Part shown: in pieces, positions 16,998-26,086 of the stretch | How the letters are laid out: every line of letters starts with the position of its first letter | How positions within the stretch are numbered: position 1 is the first letter of the stretch | Source: Streptomyces wedmorensis | Lineage (GTDB): Bacteria; Actinomycetota; Actinomycetes; Streptomycetales; Streptomycetaceae | Length of the DNA stretch: 64,000 bases | Reading direction: 5' to 3' | Assembly: GCF_000716445.1 (NCBI RefSeq) | Contig: NZ_JNWK01000040.1 | Location: forward strand, 59,802-123,801 | The notes under the pieces: generated by a model | Databases searched by the model: none | Told to the model about the DNA's origin: nothing | The model's input: the letters and a program-made list of their open reading frames with translations, nothing else | Made by a program: the position numbers and the translations under genes

Positions 16998-17871
16998 TGT
17001 CGCGGATGCCCGCGAAGAGATCTTCCTCGGGGAGGGAGGTCGGGACCAGCGCCTTGCTGAGCTCGTACTCCTCCGTCGGCCAGACCTCCTTCTGGACCTC
17101 CATGGGGACCCGGAACCAGCCGCCGTCGGGGTCGATCTGGGTGCGGTGGGCGATGAGGGCCTTGTCGCGGGTCTCGAAGAAGTCGGCGCAGGGCACGAAC
17201 GTGGTCAGCGTCCGGGGCTGGCGCTCGAACTCCTTCCAGCGCTCCAGCCACTCCCCGTAGGGCGACTCAAGGCCGCGGGCGATGAGCGCCTCGTGCAGGG
17301 CGGTGGTGCGGGGGAGGTTGAAGCCCTGGTTGTAGTAGAGCTTCAGGGGCTGCCAGACCGGGCCGAACTCGGCCTCCGGGTACTTCTCGGCGTCGGCCGC
17401 GCCGTCGAAGGCCACCATCGTGATCTTGTGGGTCATGATGTGGTCGGGGTGCGGGTAGCCGCCGTTCTCGTCGTAGGTCGTGACGACCTGCGGACGGAAG
17501 GAACGGATCTTGCGGACCAGCTCGCCGGAGGCCGTGTCGACGTCCTCCAGGGCGAAGCAGCCCTCCGGCAGCGGGGGCAGCGGGTCGCCCTCGGGGAGAC
17601 CGGAGTCGACGAAGCCCAGCCACTCCTGGGAGACGCCGAGGATCTCGCGGGCCTCGTCCATCTCCTTGCGGCGGACCTCGTGGATGTTCTCCTCGATGTA
17701 GGGGTCGCCCTGAAGCTGGGGATTCAGGACCGAGCCTCGCTCGCCGCCCGTGCACGTCACGACAAGGACGTCCACCCCCTCGGACACGTACTTGGCCATC
17801 GTCGCCGCACCCTTGCTCGACTCGTCGTCGGGGTGGGCGTGAACGGCCATCAGTCGCAGCTGCTCAGTCAA
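16990..17871 (-). CDS. mca: Mycothiol S-conjugate amidase Mca
   Basis: The 293-residue PIG-L/LmbE-family enzyme begins TEQLRLMAVHAHPDDESSKGAATMA. The zinc ligands lie in AHPDDE and in GGYPHPDHIMTH, and TCTGGERGS and DSGLPEGDP are Mca-typical. Mca cleaves mycothiol S-conjugates to release mercapturic acids for export, a detoxification step confined to actinobacteria. The start is TTG 17871, with GAGG 8 nt upstream, matching the known N-terminus of the family. The longer frame to 17946 has no ribosome site. It is divergent from the DUF4307 gene. Confidence 0.93.
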   Translation of the reverse strand: MTEQLRLMAVHAHPDDESSKGAATMAKYVSEGVDVLVVTCTGGERGSVLNPQLQGDPYIEENIHEVRRKEMDEAREILGVSQEWLGFVDSGLPEGDPLPPLPEGCFALEDVDTASGELVRKIRSFRPQVVTTYDENGGYPHPDHIMTHKITMVAFDGAADAEKYPEAEFGPVWQPLKLYYNQGFNLPRTTALHEALIARGLESPYGEWLERWKEFERQPRTLTTFVPCADFFETRDKALIAHRTQIDPDGGWFRVPMEVQKEVWPTEEYELSKALVPTSLPEEDLFAGIRDNA

Positions 17872-17969
17872 GACTCGATCCTCAGTGATTCGATGCGAAG
17901 CCAGGTCTCTATAGTGACGGAATCGGGGGAGCGAAAATTCCGCCACCCCCGGCTTCGAGAGGATCGATC

Positions 17970-18371
17970 ATGAGCGCGGTGCGAGAGCAGCTGCCCGAGG
18001 GGCGCTACGGGCGCTCAGCGGACGAGCGGGCCGACCGCAAGCTCAAGATCATCGGTGCCGTGCTCGGTGTCCTCTTCCTCGGCCTGATGGGCTGGTTCGG
18101 CTGGCACTACGTCGTCGCCAACAAGATCAGCGCCGAGATGATCAAGTTCGACGTGGTGAGCGACACCGAGGTCCAGGTCCACCTGGAGATCCGCAAGGAC
18201 GAGGGCGTCGAGGGCGTCTGCACGCTGCGCTCCCGCTCCGAGGACGGGGCCGAGGTGGCCCGCAAGGACGTGCGGGTCGACGACCCCGGCAGCCGGGTCG
18301 ACCGCGTCTACTCGCTGCGCACCACCGCCCGCGCGACCAGCGCGGAACTGATCGGGTGTACGGCGCCGTAG
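17970..18371 (+). CDS. DUF4307 membrane-anchored protein
   Basis: The 133-residue protein has a basic N-terminus (LPEGRYGRSADERADRKLKI), one membrane helix (IIGAVLGVLFLGLMGWFGWHYVV, about residues 27-49) and an extracytoplasmic beta-rich domain with one cysteine pair (GVCTLRSR and LIGCTAP). This is the DUF4307 layout. In actinobacteria it commonly sits divergent from mca, as here. AGAGGATCG precedes the ATG. Function is unknown. Confidence 0.87.
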   Translation: MSAVREQLPEGRYGRSADERADRKLKIIGAVLGVLFLGLMGWFGWHYVVANKISAEMIKFDVVSDTEVQVHLEIRKDEGVEGVCTLRSRSEDGAEVARKDVRVDDPGSRVDRVYSLRTTARATSAELIGCTAP

Positions 18372-18559
18372 CGGTGGGTAGGGACCGGGTGACGAGTCCT
18401 GGCGGGTCACCACGGTGACCTGGGGAGACGCCATCCTGATGGTTTATGTCCTCCCGCTTTTCGCCACTCATTGTTAGGCTCGTGGTTTCGCCCACCCGGG
18501 ACGCCGGCATTCCCGTGTAGGGCGATGCTTTGTATTCCCAGTACCTACGAGGAGCACCT

Positions 18560-19057
18560 GTGACCCAGACCAGCGACAACGTCACCTGGCTCACCCAGGA
18601 GGCGTACAACAAGCTCAAGGACGAGCTTGAGTACCTGTCTGGTCCCGCGCGTACCGAGATCGCGACCAAGATCGCCGCGGCGCGCGAAGAGGGCGACCTG
18701 CGCGAGAACGGCGGGTACCACGCGGCCAAGGAGGAGCAGGGCAAGCAGGAGCTCCGGGTCCGCCAGCTCACCCAGCTGCTCCAGCACGCCAAGGTCGGCG
18801 AGGCGCCGGCGGACGACGGCATCGTCGAGCCCGGCATGGTCGTCACCATCGCCTTCGACGGCGACGAGGACGACACGATGACCTTCCTGCTCGCCTCCCG
18901 CGAGTACGCGAGCGGCGACATCGAGACCTACTCCCCGCAGTCGCCGCTCGGCGTCGGCGTCAACGGCAAGAAGGCCGGCGACGACGCGGAGTACGAGCTG
19001 CCGAACGGCAAGAAGGCCACGGTGAAGATCCTCAGCGCCAAGCCGTACTCCGGCTGA
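18560..19057 (+). CDS. greA: Transcription elongation factor GreA
   Basis: The 165-residue protein has the N-terminal coiled coil (QEAYNKLKDELEYLSGPARTEIATKIAAAREEGDLRENGGYHAAKEEQ) with the acidic tip motif EEGDLRENGGY that stimulates RNA polymerase cleavage of backtracked RNA, and a C-terminal FKBP-like domain (SPLGVGVNGKKAGDDAEYELPNGKKATVKIL). GTG 18560 follows ACGAGGAG. It is monocistronic, with a perfect hairpin terminator 13 nt after the stop. Confidence 0.95.
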   Translation: MTQTSDNVTWLTQEAYNKLKDELEYLSGPARTEIATKIAAAREEGDLRENGGYHAAKEEQGKQELRVRQLTQLLQHAKVGEAPADDGIVEPGMVVTIAFDGDEDDTMTFLLASREYASGDIETYSPQSPLGVGVNGKKAGDDAEYELPNGKKATVKILSAKPYSG

Positions 19058-19070
19058 TCCGCACTTCTTC

Positions 19071-19110
19071 GGCGAAGGGCCGGCCCCCTCCTGGGGGCCG
19101 GCCCTTCGCC
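19071..19110 (+). terminator. Perfect 18-bp hairpin terminator of greA
   Basis: The arms 19071-19088 and 19093-19110 (GGCGAAGGGCCGGCCCCC and its complement) enclose a TCCT loop. Confidence 0.92.
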
Positions 19111-19145
19111 ATGCATGTACGTGTCATGATGCGGGACTGACGTGG

Positions 19146-19180
19146 CGTCACACACGCGTCGCGCACGTCACACGTCACAC
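19146..19180. repeat. Clustered CGTCACAC repeats before kinase gene
   Basis: CGTCACAC occurs at 19146, 19166 and 19173, within 50 bp of the kinase start at 19197. It may be an operator array or a simple-sequence patch. Confidence 0.35.
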
Positions 19181-19196
19181 ACGTCTGCATGGGGGG

Positions 19197-21776
19197 ATGG
19201 ACGAGGTGCTCGGACCGCTGCGCGAGGGCGCGCCACGGCAGATCGGACCGTACGAGGTGCTCGCCCGGCTCGGCGCCGGCGGCATGGGCGAGGTGTTCCT
19301 CGGCCGCTCCGCCGGCCCGGCGGGGACCGGGGACGGGAGCGGTGATCCCGCCCCCGGGAGCGCCGGGCCGGCCGCCCGGAGCGGTGGAGCGGCGTCCGGA
19401 AGCGAAGGATCGGGCGACGGGAGCGGTGGAGCGGTGGGCGACGGGGCCGCTGCCCCGGGCGGGGATTCCGCCGCCGGGTCGCCCGGGCCCGTGGCCGGGG
19501 TGTTCGTGGCGGTGAAGACCGTGCGGCGGGACGTGGCGGGGGATCCGGCGTTCCGGGATCGGTTCCGGCGTGAGATCAGGGTGGCGGGGCTGGTGGGCAG
19601 CCGGTACGCCGCGGCGCCCGTGGGGGGCGACGCCGATGCCGAGGTGCCGTGGCTGGCGACGGCGTACGTGCCGGGGCCGAGCCTCGCCCAGGCGGTGCGG
19701 CGCGGCGGAGCGCTGCCGGTGGCCACCGTGCGGGCGCTCGGCGCGGACGTCGCGCGGGCCCTGACCGACCTGCACCGGGCGGGGGTCCTGCACCGGGACC
19801 TCAAGCCGGGGAACGTCATGCTGTCGGTCGAGGGCCCGCGCCTCATCGACTTCGGCATCGCCCGCAGCAACGCCGCCACCACCATGACCGCGACCGGCCT
19901 GATGGTCGGCACACCGTCCTTCATGTCCCCCGAGCACGTGGCGGGCGCCCGGCACGTGACCGCCGCCTCCGACGTCTTCTGCCTCGGTTCGCTCCTCTGC
20001 TACGCGGCGACCGGCGAGGACCCCTTCGGCGACGGGCCGCTCGCCGCCGTCCTCTACCGGGTCTCCCAGGCCGAGGCCGACCTGTCCCGGGTGCCGGACG
20101 AGCTGCGCGAGACCGTCGCCGCCTGCCTGGCCCTCGACCCCGCGGCCCGGCCGACGCCCGAGCGGCTCGTGGAGCTGCTCGCGCCCGGTGCCGGGGCGAA
20201 GCCCTTCCCCTGGCCGGAGGGCGTACGGGAGCACATCGGCGAGTACGGGCGGGAGCTCGCGCAGCTGGTGGCCTCGGGCGGGCCGCTCCTGGAGGCGCCG
20301 CGCGTCACCGGGCCGGTCGTCACTCCCGCCGTGCCCGGCCTGCACTCCGTACCGACGGAGGCTCCGCTCCCGCGGCCCGCCGCGCCGCCCCGGCGGCGCC
20401 GGGGCCGGGGCCTCGCCGCCGTGCTGGCCCTCGCGGTCGTGGCCGGTGGCGTCGGCACGTACCTGCTGTGGCCGGAGCAGAAGAAGCCGAAGGCCCCGCC
20501 GCGTGCCGCCCCGCCCGCGGCGCCCCGCGTCCCGGGCGTCGACGACCGGGGTCTCGCCGACGCCTCCGGGCTCGTCCCGCAGAACGCGGCCCAGCGCCCG
20601 GCCGGCTGGAAGCCCTGGCACACGAAGCTGACCGCCCCCGCCTTCGGCTGCTCGGCCAACGAGAAGGTGCTCGTCTGCCGGACGACGGACGGGCGGTACG
20701 AGGCGCTGGACCCGGCGAGCGGGACGAGGCTGTGGGACGTGGAGCGCCCGAAGGACACGCCCGGCGACACGTACACCAGTGGCCACGGCTATCCCTTCGC
20801 GGCCGGCAGCGCCACGCGCCCCACGGTTCACGAGGGGAGCGTGGTCCTGGTCGCGGGGCGCGTTCTGCAGGTGCGCGACGCGCGCACCGGGGCCGCGCGC
20901 TGGGAGAAGCCGGCCCAGGGGCCCCAGGGCTTCTGGGCCACGCGCCCCGTGGTCGCGGACGGGATCGTGTTCGCGGCGACGGAGGTGCAGGAGGACAACT
21001 CGTGGGTCAGGGCCGCCCTGACCGCGTTCTCCCTGGCCGACGGACGGCAGCTGTGGTCGAAGGAGCTCACCAACGGGCAGATCTCCTTCGCCGAACGCAA
21101 GGCGTACGAGCCGGTGGCGTACGCGCGGGGGGTCGTCTACGCCCTCAGCCAGGGCGGCCTCGTGGCCTACGAGGGCAGGAGCGGCACCCAGCTGGGACAG
21201 GCCGAACCGGACGCCAGGGAGTGCGAGACCGTCAAGGTGCTGGGCGCTGCCGCGTACTGCGCGGGCGACGGGTTCGGTGCCGACACGGACACCACCCTGC
21301 ACGTGCTCGACGCCCGCACCCTCGCCACGAAGGCGTCGCTGCCGGGTGCGCTCGGCAAGGCCGCGCCCACGGCGGTCGGTCCGCGCGCCGTCGTGTCCTG
21401 GGACAAGGGCCTGCGGATCCTCGACCCGCGCACCGGCGAGACCCTCGCGTCCTTCCCGCTGAAGGCGGCCCCCGCGGGACTGGCCCAGACGTGGTCGTCG
21501 CCGCTGCTCGCGGGCGATCAGGTCGTGTACGCCGACTACTCGGCGCTCTACAGCGTGCGGCTCGGAGCCGACGGCAAGCCGGGCGGGCTCAAGGTCACGC
21601 CGGTCCCGGGGGCACCCGGTGCGCGGGCCGAGGAGGAGGACTACGACCCGAACTACGGCGAGTTCGTCGCCAAGCAGATCCGGGAACCCGAGGTCCTGCC
21701 CGTCGGCGGCATCGCGTACGTCGTCTTCGACAAGGGCGTCGTCGCCGCCGTCGAACTTCCCGCCGAGAAGGAGTAG
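19197..21776 (+). CDS. Receptor-like Ser/Thr protein kinase with PQQ-like beta-propeller sensor (1)
   Basis: The 859-residue protein has an N-terminal Hanks kinase: glycine loop LGAGGMGEV, invariant Lys107 in VAVKTVRRD, catalytic Asp201 in HRDLKPGNVML, DFGIARS, activation loop and SPEH. A membrane helix follows (about 404-425, LAAVLALAVVAGGVGTYLLW), then an extracytoplasmic domain of repeated W-x-G-type strands typical of PQQ-like propellers. An unusual low-complexity Gly/Ser/Ala/Pro insert of about 60 residues (about 38-100) separates the glycine loop from Lys107. The stop is 4 bp from the start of a paralogous kinase, so they are a tandem duplicated operon. Confidence 0.9.
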   Translation: MDEVLGPLREGAPRQIGPYEVLARLGAGGMGEVFLGRSAGPAGTGDGSGDPAPGSAGPAARSGGAASGSEGSGDGSGGAVGDGAAAPGGDSAAGSPGPVAGVFVAVKTVRRDVAGDPAFRDRFRREIRVAGLVGSRYAAAPVGGDADAEVPWLATAYVPGPSLAQAVRRGGALPVATVRALGADVARALTDLHRAGVLHRDLKPGNVMLSVEGPRLIDFGIARSNAATTMTATGLMVGTPSFMSPEHVAGARHVTAASDVFCLGSLLCYAATGEDPFGDGPLAAVLYRVSQAEADLSRVPDELRETVAACLALDPAARPTPERLVELLAPGAGAKPFPWPEGVREHIGEYGRELAQLVASGGPLLEAPRVTGPVVTPAVPGLHSVPTEAPLPRPAAPPRRRRGRGLAAVLALAVVAGGVGTYLLWPEQKKPKAPPRAAPPAAPRVPGVDDRGLADASGLVPQNAAQRPAGWKPWHTKLTAPAFGCSANEKVLVCRTTDGRYEALDPASGTRLWDVERPKDTPGDTYTSGHGYPFAAGSATRPTVHEGSVVLVAGRVLQVRDARTGAARWEKPAQGPQGFWATRPVVADGIVFAATEVQEDNSWVRAALTAFSLADGRQLWSKELTNGQISFAERKAYEPVAYARGVVYALSQGGLVAYEGRSGTQLGQAEPDARECETVKVLGAAAYCAGDGFGADTDTTLHVLDARTLATKASLPGALGKAAPTAVGPRAVVSWDKGLRILDPRTGETLASFPLKAAPAGLAQTWSSPLLAGDQVVYADYSALYSVRLGADGKPGGLKVTPVPGAPGARAEEEDYDPNYGEFVAKQIREPEVLPVGGIAYVVFDKGVVAAVELPAEKE

Positions 21777-21780
21777 TCCG

Positions 21781-24057
21781 TTGCTGGAAGCCCTGCCCGT
21801 CGGACAGCCCCCGCGTCTCGTCGGCCCTTACCGGCTGCTCGCCCGGATCGGCGCCGGCGGCATGGGCGAGGTGCACCTGGCCTGCCGTGCGGACACGCCG
21901 ACGGCCGATCCGTACCGGATGGTCGCGGTGAAGACCGTCCGGGAGGAGCTGGAGGTCGACGCGGACTTCCGGACGCGGTTCCGGCGGGAGATCGCGGCGG
22001 CCCGGACGGTGGACGGGCCGGGGGTGGCGCGGCTCGTGGACGCGGACGCCGACGCGGCCTCGCCGTGGCTGGCGACCGAGTACGTGCCGGGGCCGTCGCT
22101 CGCCGAGGCCGTCGTGCGGTCGGGGGCGCTGCCGGTGCCGGCCGTGCGGGCGCTGGGCGTGGCGCTCGCCGGGGCGCTGGCGGGGGTGCACGGGGTGGAG
22201 GTGCTGCACCGGGACCTGAAGCCGGCGAACGTGTTGCTGGGCGCGGCGGGGCCGAAGTTGATCGACTTCGGCATCGCGCAGGCCTTCGAGGCGACGGCGC
22301 TGACGTCGACGGGTCTGGTGGTGGGCTCGCCCGGGTTCATGTCGCCGGAGCACCTGGTGGGGAGCCGGGCGGTGGTGCCGGCCTCCGACGTGTTCTGTCT
22401 GGGCGCGGTGCTCGTGTTCGCGGCGAGCGGCCGGGGGCCGTTCGACGACGAGGAGATGGGCGCGGTGATCTTCCGGATCAGCCGGGCCGATGCCGAACTG
22501 TCCGGCGTTCCGGAGGAGTTGCGGCCGGTGGTGGAGCGGTGTCTGCGTCTCGATCCGGCCGGGCGGCCGTCACCGGCCGAGCTGGTGTCGCTCCTCGGCG
22601 GCGGGGACGCGCCCGAGGTGTTCCCCTGGCCCGGCGGGGTGCTGTCGCTGCTCGGCGAGTACGGGGAGGCGGCCCGGAGCATCGGGGAGGCGGCGGGGTC
22701 CGGCGCGGGTGTGGCGGACCTGCCGACGCTCGGCCCGGTCGTCCCCTACTCCCCCACGGCGATGACCGACCGGCCGGTGGTCCCGCCCGCTCCCGTCCGG
22801 CGCCGCCCGTGGGGCGCGGTCGTCGCGGGCGCGGTGGCGGTGGCCGTGCTGGCAACGGCGGGCGTGGTGCTGCTGAACCGGACCGGCGAGGAGGGCGGTG
22901 CGTCCACGGGCGGGAGCGCCGGGCCGACGCCGGGCACCGGCACCGGCACCTCGGCCCCCGTCGCGCTGAGCCGGGTCGTCCTGCCGTACGGCTCCGAGGG
23001 CCGCACCAACGACTTCGGCAAGGCCGGCACGGACCGCGCGTACCGCCCGGCGGGCTGGGCTCCCTGGACCACCGAGGTGGAGCCGGGGGTCGGTGCCTGC
23101 GCGCTCTCGCCGAAGCTGCTGGTCTGCCCCGGGAACGCCGGTGCGGTGACGGCACTGGGCGCGGCGGACGGCAAGGAGGTGTGGAAGGTGCCCGCGCGGG
23201 CCGGGAGCGAGCTGAGCGGGCCCAAGTACCCGGCGGTCGTCGGAGACGAGGTGTACGTGACGGGCATGGACGGGGTCTCCGTCTACGGGCTCGCCGACGG
23301 GAAGGCGAAGGGCAGGATCCCGGGGCCGGAGGGCGACTGGGGCATCAAGCACACCGATCTGGTGGACGGTGTCCTGTACTCGACGTACTTCGGCGTCCGC
23401 GAGGAGGGGACGGGGCTGCTGACCGCCGTCCGCCTGAAGGACCGCCGACAGCTGTGGAGCGCACGGCTCGGCGGCGTGCCGGAGGAGCTCGTCGTGGGCG
23501 CGGGCAAGGCGTTCGTCACGCTCGGCTCGGACGAGTCGCTGGCGTTCGACGCCGACGAGGGCGGGAAGCCGGGCCGGATCCGGGAAGCCTGCGGCACCTT
23601 CGTGGTGCACGAGAAGAGCGGGAGCGTGCTCTGCGCGGGCCGTGCGGACGGGTCGGTCGTGGTCCTCGACGCGCGGACCCTGAAGGCGCTACGGGCCCTG
23701 GGCGGCGGCGGGGGCATGCTGAAGGCGGGGCCCGCCGTCGGCGCGGACGGTCTGGTGGCGGTGCTCGACGGCCTCGGCGAGCTGGTCGGGTACGACCTGG
23801 GGACCGGGCGTGAGCGGTGGCGGCAGTCGGCCGACTCCGGCGACCGCGTGTACCTCGTGGGCGACCGGGTCGTCACCACCGGCCCGTTGTGGGTGGTGTC
23901 CTATCCGGCGTCCGGGAAGGGCGACGTGGAGAGGTACCAGCCCAACACGCCCGACAGCCTCGGGCATCTGCAGTCCGGCGGTGACGCGCTGGCCGCCGGA
24001 GGGGCCGTCTTCCTCGCCCTCCCCGACGGCCTCGCCGTCTCCGCCTACCTCCCCTGA
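21781..24057 (+). CDS. Receptor-like Ser/Thr protein kinase with PQQ-like beta-propeller sensor (2)
   Basis: The 758-residue paralogue of the preceding kinase has IGAGGMGEV, Lys51 in VAVKTVREE, Asp145 in HRDLKPANVLL, DFGIAQA, a membrane helix at about 345-366 and a C-terminal propeller (GWAPWTTEVEPGVGACALSPKLLVC; GKEVWKVPA; REACGTF). Unlike its partner it has no long insert in the kinase N-lobe. The TTG at 21781, 4 nt after the previous stop and preceded by GAAGGAG, is the best start; the frame extending to 21619 is arginine/serine nonsense. It ends in a small hairpin facing the ABC genes. Confidence 0.9.
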   Translation: MLEALPVGQPPRLVGPYRLLARIGAGGMGEVHLACRADTPTADPYRMVAVKTVREELEVDADFRTRFRREIAAARTVDGPGVARLVDADADAASPWLATEYVPGPSLAEAVVRSGALPVPAVRALGVALAGALAGVHGVEVLHRDLKPANVLLGAAGPKLIDFGIAQAFEATALTSTGLVVGSPGFMSPEHLVGSRAVVPASDVFCLGAVLVFAASGRGPFDDEEMGAVIFRISRADAELSGVPEELRPVVERCLRLDPAGRPSPAELVSLLGGGDAPEVFPWPGGVLSLLGEYGEAARSIGEAAGSGAGVADLPTLGPVVPYSPTAMTDRPVVPPAPVRRRPWGAVVAGAVAVAVLATAGVVLLNRTGEEGGASTGGSAGPTPGTGTGTSAPVALSRVVLPYGSEGRTNDFGKAGTDRAYRPAGWAPWTTEVEPGVGACALSPKLLVCPGNAGAVTALGAADGKEVWKVPARAGSELSGPKYPAVVGDEVYVTGMDGVSVYGLADGKAKGRIPGPEGDWGIKHTDLVDGVLYSTYFGVREEGTGLLTAVRLKDRRQLWSARLGGVPEELVVGAGKAFVTLGSDESLAFDADEGGKPGRIREACGTFVVHEKSGSVLCAGRADGSVVVLDARTLKALRALGGGGGMLKAGPAVGADGLVAVLDGLGELVGYDLGTGRERWRQSADSGDRVYLVGDRVVTTGPLWVVSYPASGKGDVERYQPNTPDSLGHLQSGGDALAAGGAVFLALPDGLAVSAYLP

Positions 24058-24075
24058 CCATCGGGCCAGGGGAGG
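24048..24075. terminator. Hairpin between kinase 2 and convergent ABC permease
   Basis: CCTCCCCTG and CAGGGGAGG arms overlap the kinase stop codon and lie 12 nt beyond the permease stop. Confidence 0.6.
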
Positions 24076-24087
24076 TGGGCCGGAAGG

Positions 24088-24936
24088 TCACACCGTCGCC
24101 GAGCGGTACTTCCGTACGGACAGGGTGCGGAAGACGAAGACGATCAGGATCGAATAGAGGATCGACGCCCAGACGGGGTACCGCATGGGCCAGGCGTCGG
24201 ACTGGACGACGCCTGGGTTGCCGAAGAGTTCGCGGCAGGCCTGGACGGTGGCGCTGAAGGGGTTCCATTCGGCGATGGGGCGGATCCAGTCGGCCATCAT
24301 GCTGGGGTCGACGAAGGCGTTGGAGACGAAGGTGACCGGGAAGAGCCAGATCAGGCCGCCGGAGGTGGCCGCCTCGGGGGTGCGGACGGAGAGGCCGATG
24401 AGGGCGCCGATCCACGAGAAGGCGTAGCCGAGGAGGAGGAGCAGGGCGAAGGCGCCGAGGGCCTTCGGGACGCCGTTGTGGATGCGCCAGCCGACGAGCA
24501 GGCCGACGATCGCGAGGACCACGAGGGTCAGCGCGGTCTGGACGAGGTCGGCGAGGGTACGGCCGGTGAGGACGGCACCGCGGGCCATCGGCAGCGAGCG
24601 GAAGCGGTCGACGAGGCCCTTGTGCATGTCGTCGGCGATGCCCGCGCCCGCTCCGGCGGTGGCGAAGGTGACGGTCTGGGCGAAGATGCCGGCCATCAGG
24701 AACTCGCGGTAGACCGCCGGGTCCGTGTTGCCTCCGACGCTCATCGAGCCGCCGAAGACGAAGCTGAAGAGGACGACGAACATGACGGGCTGGATGAGCC
24801 CGAAGACGACCATCTCCGGGATGCGGCTCATCCGGATCAGGTTGCGCTTGGTGACGACCAGCGAGTCGTTGATCGACTGGGCGACGCCCCCACGCGGCCT
24901 GGGGGCCCCGGGGACGTTGTCGGTCAGAGTGGTCAC
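24088..24936 (-). CDS. ABC-2 type transporter permease (DrrB-like)
   Basis: The 282-residue protein has six hydrophobic segments and the ABC-2 membrane pattern: NLIRMSRIPEMVVFGLIQPVMFVVLFSFVFGG, FRSLPMARGAVLTGR, and the TFVSNAFVDPSMMADWIRPIAEWNPFSATVQACRELFGNP stretch that defines DrrB-type multidrug exporters. It overlaps the ATP-binding gene by four bases (ATGA). The pair should export a hydrophobic drug, lipid or antibiotic-like compound. Confidence 0.9.
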   Translation of the reverse strand: MTTLTDNVPGAPRPRGGVAQSINDSLVVTKRNLIRMSRIPEMVVFGLIQPVMFVVLFSFVFGGSMSVGGNTDPAVYREFLMAGIFAQTVTFATAGAGAGIADDMHKGLVDRFRSLPMARGAVLTGRTLADLVQTALTLVVLAIVGLLVGWRIHNGVPKALGAFALLLLLGYAFSWIGALIGLSVRTPEAATSGGLIWLFPVTFVSNAFVDPSMMADWIRPIAEWNPFSATVQACRELFGNPGVVQSDAWPMRYPVWASILYSILIVFVFRTLSVRKYRSATV

Positions 24937-25964
24937 GAGGCCTTCTCCTTCCGGTCCTTCCGGCTCTTGCCGGCGGCGCCCGCCGTGCCGTTCTCCTCCT
25001 CTTCCTCGCGCTCGGCCGCGTGGCCGGTGAGGTAGATGAAGACGTCGTCGAGGGTGGGGCGGCGCAGGCCGATGTCGTCGATCCCGACGCCGACGGCGTC
25101 CAGGTCGCGGATGACCTCGGCGAGCAGCTTGGCGCCGCCGGTGACGGGGACGGTGAGCTTGCGGATGTGGTTCTCGACGGAGACGTCGCCGTGGCCGGTG
25201 CCCGCGACGCCGTAGCGGGCGAGGACGTCCCGGGCGCCGGCGATCATCTCGGGCTGCTGGACGACGACCTCGACGCGTTCGCCGCCGGTCTGCGCCTTGA
25301 GCTGGTCGGCGGTGCCGCGGGCGATGACCTTGCCGTGGTCGACGACGCAGATGTCGTGGGCGAGGTGGTCGGCCTCCTCCAGGTACTGGGTGGTGAGGAG
25401 CAGGGTCGTACCGCCCGCGACGAGCTCGTTGATGACGTCCCAGAGGGCCTGGCGGTTGCGGGGGTCGAGGCCGGTGGTCGGTTCGTCCATGAACATGACC
25501 GGCGGGGCGACGACGAGGGCCGCCGCGAGGTCGAGGCGCCGGCGCATGCCTCCGGAGTACGTCTTGGCGGTGCGGTCGGCGGCGTCGGAGAGGCGGAACC
25601 GGTCGAGGAGTTCGCCGGCCCGTTCCTTCGCGGCCTTCGCCTTCATCTGGTAGAGCTGCCCCACCATCTGGAGGTTCTCGCGGCCCGTGAGGTACTCGTC
25701 GACGGCGGCGAACTGGCCGGAGAGCCCGATCGAGCGGCGGACCTCGTTGGGGTGCTTGAGTACGTCGATCCCGGCGACGACGGCCCGGCCGCTGTCCGGC
25801 TGGATCAGTGTCGTCAGGACGCGCACGGTGGTCGTCTTCCCCGCGCCGTTCGGACCGAGCAGGCCCAGGACGGTGCCCTCGGGCACGTCGAGGTCCACGC
25901 CGTCCAGAGCTCGTACGTCACCGAAGGTCTTCACCAGACCCTCGGCGTAGATCGCGCCTGGCAT
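24933..25964 (-). CDS. ABC transporter ATP-binding protein (DrrA-like)
   Basis: The 343-residue protein has Walker A GPNGAGKTT, the signature YSGGMRRRL, Walker B VMFMDEPTTGLD and the DrrA-type C-terminal regulatory domain (VGIDDIGLRRPTLDDVFIYLTG). The tail is a charged EREEEEENGTAG and KSRKDRKEK. ATG 25964 has GGGAGA upstream. It forms an operon with the DrrB-like permease. The opposite-strand and extended frames covering 24933-27941 are shadows. Confidence 0.92.
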   Translation of the reverse strand: MPGAIYAEGLVKTFGDVRALDGVDLDVPEGTVLGLLGPNGAGKTTTVRVLTTLIQPDSGRAVVAGIDVLKHPNEVRRSIGLSGQFAAVDEYLTGRENLQMVGQLYQMKAKAAKERAGELLDRFRLSDAADRTAKTYSGGMRRRLDLAAALVVAPPVMFMDEPTTGLDPRNRQALWDVINELVAGGTTLLLTTQYLEEADHLAHDICVVDHGKVIARGTADQLKAQTGGERVEVVVQQPEMIAGARDVLARYGVAGTGHGDVSVENHIRKLTVPVTGGAKLLAEVIRDLDAVGVGIDDIGLRRPTLDDVFIYLTGHAAEREEEEENGTAGAAGKSRKDRKEKAS

Positions 25965-26086
25965 AGGAATTCTCCCAGGGAGATTCGGGCGTTTCCGTCC
26001 GATCCTAGGCGCGCCGGGCGGACCCCGCCCAGTGGATTCGTGACCTGCGCCACACCGTCTCGGGGTGGTGCGCGGCGCGGTACGGG

